From NCBI RefSeq assembly GCF_031457455.1, contig NZ_JAVDWU010000001.1:124001-188000 (forward strand): 64,000 nt of DNA. Reading direction: 5' to 3'. The notes beneath the pieces were generated by a model that worked only from the letters and a program-made list of their open reading frames with translations, was not told the origin of the DNA and ran no database searches. Position numbers and translations under genes: made by a program. Below, piece after piece: positions 8,248 to 17,106 of this stretch (positions are counted from its first letter, which is position 1; each line of letters opens with the position of its first letter). Source of the DNA: Hydrogenophaga palleronii_A. GTDB taxonomy: Bacteria > Pseudomonadota > Gammaproteobacteria > Burkholderiales > Burkholderiaceae_C.

Positions 8248-9138
8248 CTACCAAGCATGTAGCGAGTTGTCCGGGAAGCTGCCGTTTTTCACGGCCGCCA
8301 CGTAGGCGGCCATGGCATCGCGCACGCTGGCCTGTCCCTCCATGAAGTTGCGAACAAACTTTGGATTTTTGCCCAGATTGATGCCCAGCATGTCGTGCAT
8401 GACCAGCACCTGACCGGCGGTGTCCTTGCCAGCACCGATGCCGATGGTGTGGCAGGTCTGGAGCTGTTCGGTGATTTCTTTGGAAAGCACGGCCGGCACC
8501 ATTTCCAGCACCAGCATCGCTGCCCCGGCGTCCTGAAGCTCCAGCGCCTGGCGCTTGAGTTGCAAGGCGGACGCGTCGCCCCGACCCTGCACCCGGTAAC
8601 CGCCCAGGGCGTGCACGGTCTGGGGGGTCAGGCCCAGATGGGCACACACCGGGATGCCGCGTTCCACCAGGAAACGCACGGTCTCGGCGGTCCATCCGCC
8701 GCCTTCGAGCTTGACCATGTGAGCGCCGGCGCGCATCAACTCCGCGGCGCTGCGCAGGGCCTGCTCCTTTGACTCATGGTAGCTGCCGAAGGGCAGGTCA
8801 CCGATCACCCAGGCGGTGGCTTGCACGCGTTGCAGACCGCGCACCACGCTTTCGGTGTGGTAGCGCATGGTTTCAAGCGTGACACCGACGGTGCTGGACA
8901 AGCCCTGGCACACCATGCCCAGCGAATCGCCAACCAGAATGCACTCCACGCCGGCCGCATCGGCGACCGCCGCAAACGTCGCGTCGTAGGCCGTCAGCAT
9001 GGTGATTTTTTCACCTCGCTCACGCATTTCATGCAGGCGCGGCAGGCTCACCGGCTTGCGCTGCGGCAGTGGCGAGGCCGACGGCAGCGTGCCATAGGGC
9101 GTGCCGGTGGGAGGGGAGGCGGAGGCGCTTGGGTTCAT
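8248..9138 (-). CDS. panB: 3-methyl-2-oxobutanoate hydroxymethyltransferase
   Basis: A 296-residue ketopantoate hydroxymethyltransferase, the first committed step to pantothenate. Diagnostic segments are KITMLTAYDATFAAVADAAG, VGDSLGMVCQG, the magnesium and substrate region DLPFGSYHESKEQAL, KLEGGGWTAETVRFL and PVCAHLGLTPQTVHALGGYRVQG. The start at 9138 gives MNPSASASPP. A nine-codon longer frame exists, but the conserved core starts well inside either version. It is first in panB-panC and divergent from nadC across a 69-bp gap, which must hold both promoters. Confidence 0.96.
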   Translation of the reverse strand: MNPSASASPPTGTPYGTLPSASPLPQRKPVSLPRLHEMRERGEKITMLTAYDATFAAVADAAGVECILVGDSLGMVCQGLSSTVGVTLETMRYHTESVVRGLQRVQATAWVIGDLPFGSYHESKEQALRSAAELMRAGAHMVKLEGGGWTAETVRFLVERGIPVCAHLGLTPQTVHALGGYRVQGRGDASALQLKRQALELQDAGAAMLVLEMVPAVLSKEITEQLQTCHTIGIGAGKDTAGQVLVMHDMLGINLGKNPKFVRNFMEGQASVRDAMAAYVAAVKNGSFPDNSLHAW

Positions 9139-9207
9139 GTTCGGTTCCCTGTCGGCATAGACCACAGATGGGGGGCACTATATTCGATCCCGTTATGCTT
9201 GGCCCCT

Positions 9208-10071
9208 ATGAAACACCTCTCTGAATTCAGCGCAAGCGATTTGGCAGAACTGGCGCTTTCCGATGTCAGCCGTGCCTTGGCCGAGGATGTCGGTGGCGGT
9301 GACCTCACCGCTGCGCTCGTCGATGGTTCCCGCCGGGCCTGCGCCCGCATTGTGGCCCGTGAAGACGCCGTGATTTGTGGCGCCGCGTGGGTGGAGGCGG
9401 CGGTGCTGGCCTGTGACCCAGAGGCCCGCCTGAACTGGCAGGTGAAAGAGGGCGAGCGGTGTTCGGCGGATCAGACCGTTCTTGAAATTGATGGATTTGC
9501 CCGGCCGCTGCTCACGGCCGAACGAACCGCGCTCAATTTCCTGCAGCTGCTGTCGGCAGTGGCCACCCAGACGGCTGCCTACAAGGCAGCGGTCGCTGGC
9601 ACACGCGCCCAGATCGTGGACACCCGAAAAACCTTGCCTGGCCTGCGTCTGGCACAGAAATACGCCGTGACCACAGGGGGCGGCGTCAACCATCGCGTGG
9701 GTTTGTACGATGCGGTGCTGATCAAGGAAAACCACATCGCTGCAGCCGGCGGCATTGCCAACGTGCTGCAGCGGGTCCGCGACACCGTGCCGGAGGCCCG
9801 CTTTGTCGAAATCGAGGTGGAGACCCTGGAGCAACTGGATGAGGCGCTGTCGTGCGGCGCCACCATGGTGCTGCTCGACAACATGGACCTGGCCACATTG
9901 AATGAGGCGGTTCGTCGCAATGCCGGGCGCGCCATTCTGGAGATTTCCGGAGGCGTGAACCTGCAGACCGTGCACGCACTTGCAGAAACCGGTGTTGACC
10001 GCATCTCCATCGGAGCCCTCACCAAGGACATCAAGGCGATCGATTTTTCAATGCGCTTCGAGGCCATTTGA
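9208..10071 (+). CDS. nadC: Nicotinate-nucleotide pyrophosphorylase (carboxylating)
   Basis: A 287-residue quinolinate phosphoribosyltransferase. It makes nicotinate mononucleotide from quinolinate and PRPP. Family blocks include DVGGGDLTAALV near residues 28-39, ERTALNFLQLLSAVATQTA, the catalytic RKTLPGLRLAQKYAVTTGGGVNHRVGLYD region, LIKENHI, and the C-terminal ISGGVNLQTVHALAETGVDRISIGALT. The frame is open far upstream across panB, but the ATG at 9208 gives a normal-length enzyme and lies just after the divergent panB promoter gap. It is followed 39 bp later by nadA. Confidence 0.96.
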   Translation: MKHLSEFSASDLAELALSDVSRALAEDVGGGDLTAALVDGSRRACARIVAREDAVICGAAWVEAAVLACDPEARLNWQVKEGERCSADQTVLEIDGFARPLLTAERTALNFLQLLSAVATQTAAYKAAVAGTRAQIVDTRKTLPGLRLAQKYAVTTGGGVNHRVGLYDAVLIKENHIAAAGGIANVLQRVRDTVPEARFVEIEVETLEQLDEALSCGATMVLLDNMDLATLNEAVRRNAGRAILEISGGVNLQTVHALAETGVDRISIGALTKDIKAIDFSMRFEAI

Positions 10072-10110
10072 GCCCTTTCTACTCCTCGCACGAACGCAAG
10101 GCAGACCACC

Positions 10111-11223
10111 ATGACACCCAGCGACTCCAGCGATGTGATCGACGTTGAATACGAACAACCCGCCTGCCCCACGCAGCACGCCTGGGCGCGCGTGCCGGTG
10201 GAGCCGGGGCCGAAGCAGCGTGCGGCGCTCAAGGAGCGCATTCGCCAGTTGCTCAAGGAGCGCAATGCGGTGATGGTGTCGCACTACTACGTGCACCCCG
10301 ATCTGCAGGACCTGGCGGTGGAAACCGGTGGCATCGTCAGCGATTCGCTGGAAATGGCGCGTTTTGGTCGCGATCATGCGGCGCAGACGCTGGTGGTTTC
10401 CGGTGTGCGTTTCATGGGCGAGACGGCCAAGATTCTCTCGCCCGAGAAGACGGTGCTGATGCCCGATCTGGACGCCAACTGCTCGCTCGACCTTGGCTGC
10501 CCCATCGATGAATTCAGCGCGTTCTGCGACGCCCACCCTGACCGCACGGTGGTGGTGTACGCCAACACCAGCGCGGCGGTGAAGGCGCGCTCGGACTGGC
10601 TGGTCACGTCGAGCTGCGCGCTGGACATCGTGCGTGCGCTCAAGGACAAAGGCCACAAGATCTTGTGGGCGCCCGACAAGCACCTGGGTGCCTACATCCA
10701 GCGAGAAACCGGGGCCGACATGGTCATGTGGAGCGGCTCATGCATCGTGCACGACGAGTTCAAGGCCTTCGAACTGGAGGCCTTGAAGAAGGAACATCCC
10801 CAGGCCAAGGTGCTGGTGCACCCGGAGAGCCCGGCCGATGTGATCGCACTGGCCGATGCCGTGGGTTCCACATCGGCCATCCTGAAAGCCGCACGGGAAA
10901 TGGATGCGCCAGCCTTCATCGTGGCCACCGACAACGGCATGATGCACATGCTGCGCCAGCAGAACCCGGGCAAGCAATTCATCGAAGCGCCCACGGCCGG
11001 TAACAGCGCCACCTGCAAGAGTTGCGCACATTGCCCCTGGATGGCCATGAACGGCCTGGCGGGCGTGGCGCAGGTGCTTGAAAAAGGCCTGAACCGCATC
11101 GAAGTGGATGCCGCGCTGATCGAACGCGCCCGCCTGCCGATCGACCGCATGCTGGCCTTCACGGCTGCGCAGCGCGGGGGGCAGAACCCGGGGGCGCTGG
11201 TGCCGAACATTGGCGCGGCCTGA
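10111..11223 (+). CDS. nadA: Quinolinate synthase
   Basis: A 370-residue [4Fe-4S] enzyme condensing iminoaspartate with dihydroxyacetone phosphate to quinolinate. The three cluster cysteines are apparent: one in DANCSLDLGCPIDEFS, one in the central WSGSCIVHDEF segment, and one in the C-terminal CKSCAHCPWMAMN block. The long-type N-terminal extension and the VMVSHYYVHPDLQDLA substrate block are also present. It follows nadC and is functionally paired with nadB at about 14.1-15.7 kb on the other strand, so all three de novo NAD genes lie within 7 kb. Its stop codon is only 13 bp before my chosen pabBC start. Confidence 0.96.
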   Translation: MTPSDSSDVIDVEYEQPACPTQHAWARVPVEPGPKQRAALKERIRQLLKERNAVMVSHYYVHPDLQDLAVETGGIVSDSLEMARFGRDHAAQTLVVSGVRFMGETAKILSPEKTVLMPDLDANCSLDLGCPIDEFSAFCDAHPDRTVVVYANTSAAVKARSDWLVTSSCALDIVRALKDKGHKILWAPDKHLGAYIQRETGADMVMWSGSCIVHDEFKAFELEALKKEHPQAKVLVHPESPADVIALADAVGSTSAILKAAREMDAPAFIVATDNGMMHMLRQQNPGKQFIEAPTAGNSATCKSCAHCPWMAMNGLAGVAQVLEKGLNRIEVDAALIERARLPIDRMLAFTAAQRGGQNPGALVPNIGAA

Positions 11224-11236
11224 GAGGTTTGTGCAG

Positions 11237-13048
11237 GTGAGCCAGGCGCCCACGGGCCGGATCAGCGCCTGGATCGATTTTGTTTCACCCTTGCAAACGG
11301 AAGGCAGCGAGCCTCTTCGACTGGCATTTGGTGAGCCTTCCCGTTGCCTGGTGGCGCACGCCCTCGAAGAGGTGGTGACTGTTCTGCAACGGGTCCACGA
11401 AGCATCTTTGCGGGGTAGCTGGTGTGTGGGGTACGTGCGCTATGAAGCGGCGCCTGCTTTTGATCCCGCCATGGTGGTGCATCCTGCGGACGGACCACTG
11501 GCCTGGTTTGCGGTGCACGAGGCGCCCTTGGCGACTGAAGCCTGGTCTCAGTGTGATCTTTCCGGGGGTGTGACGCTCGCGCCCTGCACGACCGAACCGG
11601 ACCGAACGGCGTTCGACACCTGCCTTGAACGCATCCAATCGGCCATCAGCGCGGGTGAGCTGTACCAGGTCAATCACACAGCCGCCCTTCACGGCACCTT
11701 GCAGGGCGATGCGTTTCAATGGTTCCAGCGGCTGCGTCGTGCCCAGCCTGGCGGTTATGCGGCTTATCTTGACGATGGTCAGGAGCAGGTCCTGAGCGTC
11801 TCGCCTGAATTGTTTTTCCATTGGAACGGAAAGAGCCTGCTGGCACGCCCCATGAAAGGCACGGCGGCGCGGGGATCACATCCCGCCGACGACCTGGCTC
11901 TCAAAGAGGCTTTGCAAAGCTCGGAAAAGGACCGTGCCGAGAACGTGATGATCGTCGACCTGCTGCGCAACGACCTCTCGCGCGTGGCGCTGCCCCACAC
12001 GGTGAAGGTGCCGGCGCTGTTCGATGTGAAAGGCTGGCCCACGGTGTGGCAGATGACGTCGGATGTCACCGCCCGAACCCGGCCCGGCGTGCAGCTGGAT
12101 GACATTTTTGCCGCGCTGTTTCCTTGCGGTTCTGTGACGGGTGCCCCCAAACTGCAGGCGATGCGCCAGATCCGCGCGCTGGAGCCTGAGCCGCGTGGTG
12201 TGTATTGCGGCGCAGTCGGTGTGGTTCAGCCCGGTGGTGTGGCCACGTTCAATGTGGCCATCCGGACCGCCACCGTTCGCGGCACCAGTTGGCGATGCGG
12301 CATTGGCAGCGGCATCACGGCAGGATCCACCACCGAAGGCGAATGGGTCGAATGGCGCCAGAAGCGCGGGTTTCTGGAGCGGGCCCGCGAGCCGATCGAG
12401 ATATTGGAAACCCTCTTGCTGCAGAGCGGGCAGGCGCGGCATGCCGAGCTGCACATGGCTCGCATGGCACAGGCTGCCAAGCATTTCGGCCATGCTTGGC
12501 AGCCGCAGGCCTGGCACGACGCCTTGAACGATCTTGCCCAAAGGCACCCTGCAGGCAACTGGCGCGTGCGCCTGCTGCTGCACGCCAGCGGCCAGCTCCA
12601 AGCCGAAGCCTTTGTGTTTCAGTCCACTTCAGGCGAGGTGCGCTTGCAAGTGGCGACGAGGGCCTTCGAGGAAGCGGGCAGCGAGTTCACACGTTTCAAG
12701 ACCACGCGGCGCGCCCACTATGAAGCCCATGCACCTCAACACCCCGAGGTGTTCGACACCTTGTTGTGGAACACGGCGGGTGAGCTCACCGAATGTACGC
12801 GTGGCAACATCGCGGTGCAGATCGATGGCCAATGGTGCACGCCTTCGCTTCATGGCGGGCTGCTCAACGGCGTGCAGCGTCAGATCGGGCTCTCCAGCGG
12901 CCGTCTGGTAGAGCGTGTCATCGGTTTGGAGGCGCTGGCACAGGCGCAAGGCCTGGTTTTTTTCAACAGCTTGCGAGGCTGGTTGCCCGCGCGCCTAGGG
13001 TCGGTCGATGACACAGCGGCCATTGCCAAGGCCATCGCATGGACCTGA
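11237..13048 (+). CDS. pabBC: Fused aminodeoxychorismate synthase component I / aminodeoxychorismate lyase
   Basis: A 603-residue fusion for 4-aminobenzoate (folate) synthesis. The N-terminal part, to about residue 345, is chorismate-binding PabB, with YQVNHTAALHG, SPELFFHWNGKSLLARPMKGTAARG, SEKDRAENVMIVDLLRNDLSRV and PCGSVTGAPKLQAM. The C-terminal part, about 365-600, is a PLP-dependent class IV aminotransferase-fold lyase, with ETLLLQSG, ELHMARM and NTAGELTECTRGNIAVQIDG. The start is uncertain. An in-frame TTG at 11210 overlaps nadA, and GTG codons occur at 11231 and 11237. I prefer 11237 because a GAGAGG ribosome site lies about 9 bp upstream. The gene overlaps the next one by 10 bp. Confidence 0.88.
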   Translation: MSQAPTGRISAWIDFVSPLQTEGSEPLRLAFGEPSRCLVAHALEEVVTVLQRVHEASLRGSWCVGYVRYEAAPAFDPAMVVHPADGPLAWFAVHEAPLATEAWSQCDLSGGVTLAPCTTEPDRTAFDTCLERIQSAISAGELYQVNHTAALHGTLQGDAFQWFQRLRRAQPGGYAAYLDDGQEQVLSVSPELFFHWNGKSLLARPMKGTAARGSHPADDLALKEALQSSEKDRAENVMIVDLLRNDLSRVALPHTVKVPALFDVKGWPTVWQMTSDVTARTRPGVQLDDIFAALFPCGSVTGAPKLQAMRQIRALEPEPRGVYCGAVGVVQPGGVATFNVAIRTATVRGTSWRCGIGSGITAGSTTEGEWVEWRQKRGFLERAREPIEILETLLLQSGQARHAELHMARMAQAAKHFGHAWQPQAWHDALNDLAQRHPAGNWRVRLLLHASGQLQAEAFVFQSTSGEVRLQVATRAFEEAGSEFTRFKTTRRAHYEAHAPQHPEVFDTLLWNTAGELTECTRGNIAVQIDGQWCTPSLHGGLLNGVQRQIGLSSGRLVERVIGLEALAQAQGLVFFNSLRGWLPARLGSVDDTAAIAKAIAWT

Positions 13049-14097
13049 GTGACCGTTTGCAGCGGTTGGTGGTGGCCCAACTGGGCCGTGGGCAAGTGCA
13101 GGAGACCGTGCTGTGCCTGGCGCGGGACGGCGAGTTGTTGTGTGCATCTGCCGGTTTTTGGGCAGGCGTGCCAGTCACTGTGGATACCCCGTACTTCGTG
13201 GCGTCTACTTCCAAGCTGCTGGCCACCGCGATGATCTTGCGGTTGCGGGCCGAAGGGCAGTTGTCGCTGGATGACCCGGTTGTGGGCTTTTTCCCGGAGG
13301 GGTTTCTGGCCGGCCTGCACCGCTGGCGCGGACAAGACCTGACCAGCCGGATCACCCTGCGGCACCTGCTGTCGCACCGTTCGGGTTTGCCAGATTATTT
13401 TGAGGGTCGGCGGCGCGATGGCAGCCGCTTTGCCGACGGGCTGCTGGCCGGGCGCGATGTGAGCTATGGCTTGCCCGACGTGTTGAGCTGGGCGAGGGAC
13501 GAGATGAAGCCCCACTTTCCGCCCGGAGAGGGGCGGCGCGCCCTGTATGCCGACACCAACTTCTACCTGCTGGGTGAAGTGATAGCACGCGTGAGCGGGA
13601 CTTCCTTGAACGACGCCCTGCAGCGCTTGGTCACTGGACCGCTGGGGTTGCACGCCACGCAGTTCTATGAACCCGGCTTGCCGGTCTTGCCGCTGCGCCA
13701 TGGCGCAGCCGTGCTGGAGGTGCCACAGGCCATGGCCTGCATGCCGGTGGACGGCGGCGCAGTTTCCACCGCGCGGGACATGCAGGCGTTCGCACAAGCA
13801 TTTTTTGGTGGGGGCTTGTTCCCGCCTGGTGACGTGGTTGAACTGCAGGACTGGTGCAGGATCTTCTTTCCGCTGCAGTCGGGGGTGGGCTTGTTGCGCT
13901 TTCGCTTGCCGCGCCTCTTCTCGCCTTGGCGGGCGCCACCTGAGTTGCTGGGGCATTCGGGCATCTCAGGTGCTTTTGCGTTCCGCTGCCCGGAAATGAA
14001 CGTCACTCTCACCGGCACCGTGAATCAGATCGCGGGGCGAGGGCGGCCGTACCGGTTGATGCTGCAGGCGCTGGAGCTGGTGCGCCGGTACGGGTGA
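13039..14097 (+). CDS. Serine hydrolase, beta-lactamase/transpeptidase-like family
   Basis: A 352-residue class C beta-lactamase-fold protein. The nucleophile motif SxxK is seen as STSK at residues 56-59 in YFVASTSKLLATAMILRL. A loop resembling the YxN element is in ALYADTNFYLLGEVIARVSG, and HRSGLPDYFEG follows the usual 'LL.H+SGL.d' block. I see no signal peptide, which is unusual for a penicillin-interacting enzyme, so an esterase or peptidase of small molecules is more likely than a resistance factor. It overlaps the pabBC end by 10 bp, which suggests translational coupling, and is convergent with nadB. Confidence 0.8.
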   Translation: MDLSDRLQRLVVAQLGRGQVQETVLCLARDGELLCASAGFWAGVPVTVDTPYFVASTSKLLATAMILRLRAEGQLSLDDPVVGFFPEGFLAGLHRWRGQDLTSRITLRHLLSHRSGLPDYFEGRRRDGSRFADGLLAGRDVSYGLPDVLSWARDEMKPHFPPGEGRRALYADTNFYLLGEVIARVSGTSLNDALQRLVTGPLGLHATQFYEPGLPVLPLRHGAAVLEVPQAMACMPVDGGAVSTARDMQAFAQAFFGGGLFPPGDVVELQDWCRIFFPLQSGVGLLRFRLPRLFSPWRAPPELLGHSGISGAFAFRCPEMNVTLTGTVNQIAGRGRPYRLMLQALELVRRYG

Positions 14098-14102
14098 ACG
14101 TA

Positions 14103-15701
14103 TCAGCGCGCCGGCGGCACCAGCACGGTGGGGCGGGCTTCAGGCAACAGGTCGGGGTGGTCGCGGCTGAAGTGCAGGCCGCGGCTCTCGCGGCGCATCA
14201 TGGCCGACATCACGATCAGGTCGGCCACCTGCACCAGGTTGCGCAGCTCCAGCAGGTCGCGGGTGACGTGGAACTGTGAATAGAACTCGTGAATTTCGCT
14301 CTGTAGCAGGGTGATGCGGTGCGCCGCGCGCTCCAGCCGCTTGTCGGTGCGCACGATGCCCACGTAGTCCCACATGAAGCGGCGCAGCTCGTCCCAGTTG
14401 TGGGAGATCACCACCTGTTCGTCGGCGTCGGTGACGCGGCTCACGTCCCATTGGGGCAGGGCGGGGCTCCGGGAGGCATCACTCTGGCGGATCGATTTCA
14501 CGGCCGCCTGGGCGAACACCATGCACTCCACCAGGGAATTGCTGGCGAGCCGGTTGGCCCCGTGCAGGCCGGTGCAGGTGGTTTCGCCCACCGCATACAG
14601 CCCTTCGACGTCGGTCTGGCCCTTCAGGTCGGTGACCACGCCGCCGCAGGTGTAGTGCGCCGCCGGCACCACGGGAATGGGTTCCCGCGTGATGTCGATG
14701 CCCAATTCGGCGCAGCGGGCCAGGATGTTGGGGAAGTGTTCCTGCAGGAACTCGGGGCTTTCGTGAGAGATGTCCAGGTGCACGCAGTCCAGGCCGTGCT
14801 TCTTCATTTCGAAGTCGATGGCACGGGCCACCACGTCGCGCGGTGCCAGTTCGGCGCGTGGGTCGTGGTCGGGCATGAAGCGGTGGCTGCCCAGTCGCGG
14901 TGGCAGCTTGAGTTGACCGCCCTCACCGCGCACGGCTTCGGTGATCAGGAAGCTTTTGGCGTGCGGGTGGTACAGGCAGGTGGGGTGGAACTGGATGAAT
15001 TCCATGTTGCCCACCCGGCAGCCTGCGCGCCAGGCGGCGGCGATGCCGTCGCCAGTGGCGGTGTCCGGGTTGGTGGTGTAGAGGTAGACCTTGCCGGCGC
15101 CGCCGGTGGCCAAAATGGTGTGTGACGCGCTGAAGGTGATGACTTCGTCGCGCTCTTCGTCCAGCACGTAGGCGCCCAGGCAGCGAGGAGTGCTGTCGGG
15201 CGCGTGCGGCAGCTTGCGGTCGGTGATGAGGTCGACCAGCATGTGGTGTTCGAACAGGGTGATGCCGGGCGTGGCGCGCACGCGCTCGATCAGCGTGGCC
15301 TGCACGGCCGCGCCGGTGGCATCGGTGGCGTGCACGATGCGGCGGTGGCTGTGACCGCCTTCGCGGGTCAGATGCAGTTCGCCTTTTTCCGTGGAAAAGG
15401 GCACGCCCAGCTCGCGCAGCCAGGCAATGGCACCGGGTGCATTCTCCACGGTGAAGCGGGTGGCCTCGAGGTCGCACAGGCCGGCGCCTGCGATCAGCGT
15501 GTCTTCGATGTGCGATGCCACGGTGTCGCCTTCGCCGAGTACAGCAGCGATTCCGCCCTGGGCCCAGTTGCTGGAACCGTCCTCGACCTGACGCTTGGTG
15601 ACCACCGCCACCCGGTGCGTGCTGGCCAAGTGCAGGGCGGCGGTCAGACCGGCCAGGCCGCTGCCGATGATGAGGACGTCGAAGCGGTGCAGGTCGGTCA
15701 T
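14103..15701 (-). CDS. nadB: L-aspartate oxidase
   Basis: A 532-residue FAD enzyme oxidising aspartate to iminoaspartate, the first step of NAD synthesis. It has the dinucleotide motif IIGSGLAGLTAAL near the N-terminus, SSNWAQGGIAAVLGEGDT, ATGGAGKVYLYTTNPDTATGDGIAAAWRAG, EFIQFHPTCLY, the HYTCGGVVTD catalytic region and GLHGANRLASNSLVECMVFA. The start at 15701 (MTDLHRFDVLIIGSG) is preferred over an extension of 24 codons that reads through proline-rich intergenic sequence. It lies beside nadC/nadA but on the opposite strand, downstream of a pair of GC-rich repeats. Confidence 0.95.
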   Translation of the reverse strand: MTDLHRFDVLIIGSGLAGLTAALHLASTHRVAVVTKRQVEDGSSNWAQGGIAAVLGEGDTVASHIEDTLIAGAGLCDLEATRFTVENAPGAIAWLRELGVPFSTEKGELHLTREGGHSHRRIVHATDATGAAVQATLIERVRATPGITLFEHHMLVDLITDRKLPHAPDSTPRCLGAYVLDEERDEVITFSASHTILATGGAGKVYLYTTNPDTATGDGIAAAWRAGCRVGNMEFIQFHPTCLYHPHAKSFLITEAVRGEGGQLKLPPRLGSHRFMPDHDPRAELAPRDVVARAIDFEMKKHGLDCVHLDISHESPEFLQEHFPNILARCAELGIDITREPIPVVPAAHYTCGGVVTDLKGQTDVEGLYAVGETTCTGLHGANRLASNSLVECMVFAQAAVKSIRQSDASRSPALPQWDVSRVTDADEQVVISHNWDELRRFMWDYVGIVRTDKRLERAAHRITLLQSEIHEFYSQFHVTRDLLELRNLVQVADLIVMSAMMRRESRGLHFSRDHPDLLPEARPTVLVPPAR

Positions 15702-15756
15702 GTCGGGTGAAATCGGATCAGGAGAAGACTTTCGTGGGGGCAACAGACAGACCGCA

Positions 15757-15830
15757 GCGCAGGGCCGCCCCAAGCAAGGTCAGCCCCTCTGGGGGGCAGC
15801 GACCCGCGCAAGCGGCGGAGCGTGGGGGCA
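15757..15830. repeat. GC-rich palindromic repeat, copy 1 of a tandem pair
   Basis: A unit of about 74 bp beginning GCGCAGGGCCGCCCC and ending GCGTGGGGGCA, with a palindromic core CCCCTCTGGGGGG. A second copy begins 10 bp downstream. Read on the minus strand, this unit resembles the repeats in the cbb and sox regions, including the one inside cbbF. This looks like a REP-type chromosomal repeat rather than a transposon: it has no ORF and no visible target duplication. Confidence 0.75.
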
Positions 15831-15840
15831 TACGGGCTTT

Positions 15841-15913
15841 GCGCAGGGCCGCCCCAAGCAAGGTCAGCCCCCTCGGGGGGCAGTGACCCGCGCAGCGGTG
15901 GAGCGTGGGGGCA
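15841..15913. repeat. GC-rich palindromic repeat, copy 2 of a tandem pair
   Basis: A 73-bp near copy of the unit at 15757-15830. It has the same opening, the core CCCCCTCGGGGGG, and the ending GAGCGTGGGGGCA. It stops 1 bp before the scpA stop codon, so the pair fills the scpA-nadB gap. Transcripts from scpA would fold here. The two copies differ at a few positions, which argues against a very recent duplication. Confidence 0.75.
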
Positions 15914-15914
15914 A

Positions 15915-16766
15915 TCATGCGGGTGTATAGGCCAGGCGCACGTAGATGGGCGCGAAGGCTTCGGCCTGGGTGAGCTCGATCAGGGTTTCCTTGGCCAGTT
16001 CCAGCATGGCTATGAAGGTCACCACCAGCACCGGAGAGCCCTTTTCGGGGTCGAACAGTTCGCCGAATTCAACGAACTTGCGACCCTGCAGGCGGCGCAG
16101 CACGATGCTCATGTGTTCACGCACCGACAGCTCCTCGCGGCTGATGCGGTGGTGCTGGACCAGCTTGGCGCGCTTGAGGATGTCGCGCCAGGCGCTTTGC
16201 AGGTCGAGCACGTGCACGTCCGGGAAGCGGGGCGCCAGCGATTGTTCGATGTGCACCTGGGCGCGCAGGAAATCACGGCCATATTGCGGCGCGTCGGCCA
16301 GGCGCTGTGCGGCCAGCTTCATCTGTTCGTATTCGAGCAGACGGCGCACCAGCTCGGCGCGCGGGTCTTCGGGCTCTTCGCCTTCGGCCGTCTTCTTGGG
16401 CGGCAGCAGCATGCGCGACTTGATCTCGATCAGCATGGCCGCCATCAGCAAATACTCGGCCGCCAGCTCCAGGTTGCCGGCGCGGATCTCGTCCACGTAG
16501 CTGAGGTACTGGCGGGTGACCGCCGCCATCGGGATGTCGAGGATGTTGAAGTTCTGCTTGCGGATCAGGTAGAGCAGCAGGTCCAGCGGGCCTTCAAAGG
16601 CTTCAAGAAAGATCTGCAGCGCGTCCGGCGGGATGTACAGATCCCGCGGCATGGTGAACAGCGGCTCGCCATACAGCCGGGCCAGGGCAACGTGATCGAC
16701 GACGCTGGGCAACAAGGCCTCCAGGCCTTCAGGCGCGTCGTCGAGCGTTTGGGGCTCCTGGCTCAT
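15915..16766 (-). CDS. scpA: Segregation and condensation protein A
   Basis: A 283-residue kleisin subunit of the SMC-ScpAB condensin, needed for chromosome compaction and segregation. The N-terminal FEGPLDLLLYLIRKQNFNILDIPMAAVTRQYLSYV segment is the classic ScpA signature. LELAAEYLLMAAMLIEIKSRMLLPP follows, and a winged-helix C-terminus (VVTFIAMLELAKETLIELTQ) ends the protein. I start at 16766 (MSQEPQTLDD) because the 50 preceding codons are low-complexity. It is downstream of the DUF3460 gene on the same strand. Its partner scpB is not in the window. Confidence 0.93.
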   Translation of the reverse strand: MSQEPQTLDDAPEGLEALLPSVVDHVALARLYGEPLFTMPRDLYIPPDALQIFLEAFEGPLDLLLYLIRKQNFNILDIPMAAVTRQYLSYVDEIRAGNLELAAEYLLMAAMLIEIKSRMLLPPKKTAEGEEPEDPRAELVRRLLEYEQMKLAAQRLADAPQYGRDFLRAQVHIEQSLAPRFPDVHVLDLQSAWRDILKRAKLVQHHRISREELSVREHMSIVLRRLQGRKFVEFGELFDPEKGSPVLVVTFIAMLELAKETLIELTQAEAFAPIYVRLAYTPA

Positions 16767-16797
16767 GGTGGGCGCGGGGCCGAGCGGAGGGTGTTTT

Positions 16798-17010
16798 TCA
16801 GACGTGGTCAGAGCGGGTCTGGTACACGTAGGGCTGCTGGGGCACCTCGGCAGCATCGGCCCGCGCCTGGAATTCGCGGTCGATCTGCTTGTCCCACAAA
16901 AGCGAGCGGCCCTCACGCTGTTCTTTTTCCAGGCTGGGCTTGTCGGCTTTCAGCTTCTGGATGAACTGGGTCACGTCAGAGGTGTAGTGCGGGCGGGCAA
17001 AGATGGACAT
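16798..17010 (-). CDS. DUF3460 family small protein
   Basis: A 70-residue, highly charged protein (ARPHYTSDVTQFIQKLKADKP, then EKEQREGRSLLWDKQID) that I recognise as the DUF3460 family of beta-proteobacteria. It has no signal peptide or membrane segment, and its function is unknown. It lies 31 bp upstream of scpA on the minus strand. The short spacing suggests co-transcription, with scpA possibly expressed from its promoter. Confidence 0.8.
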   Translation of the reverse strand: MSIFARPHYTSDVTQFIQKLKADKPSLEKEQREGRSLLWDKQIDREFQARADAAEVPQQPYVYQTRSDHV

Positions 17011-17106
17011 GTTGAGGCGAACCAGACAAAGACCGCCATTTTAGCGAGCCGACGCAACCCGCCCCTGGAAAGGCCTTCCGAACCGACCCAGGCCGCTTTC
17101 TGGTGT

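Noticed and set aside
13039..14097. Beta-lactamase resistance gene
   Set aside because: It has the fold and SxxK motif but no signal peptide, and it lies in a folate gene context, so resistance is not supported.
15757..15913. Possible CRISPR or terminator pair
   Set aside because: There are only two units with a 10-bp spacer, the units are too long and there is no cas gene or T-run. They fit a chromosomal repeat family instead.
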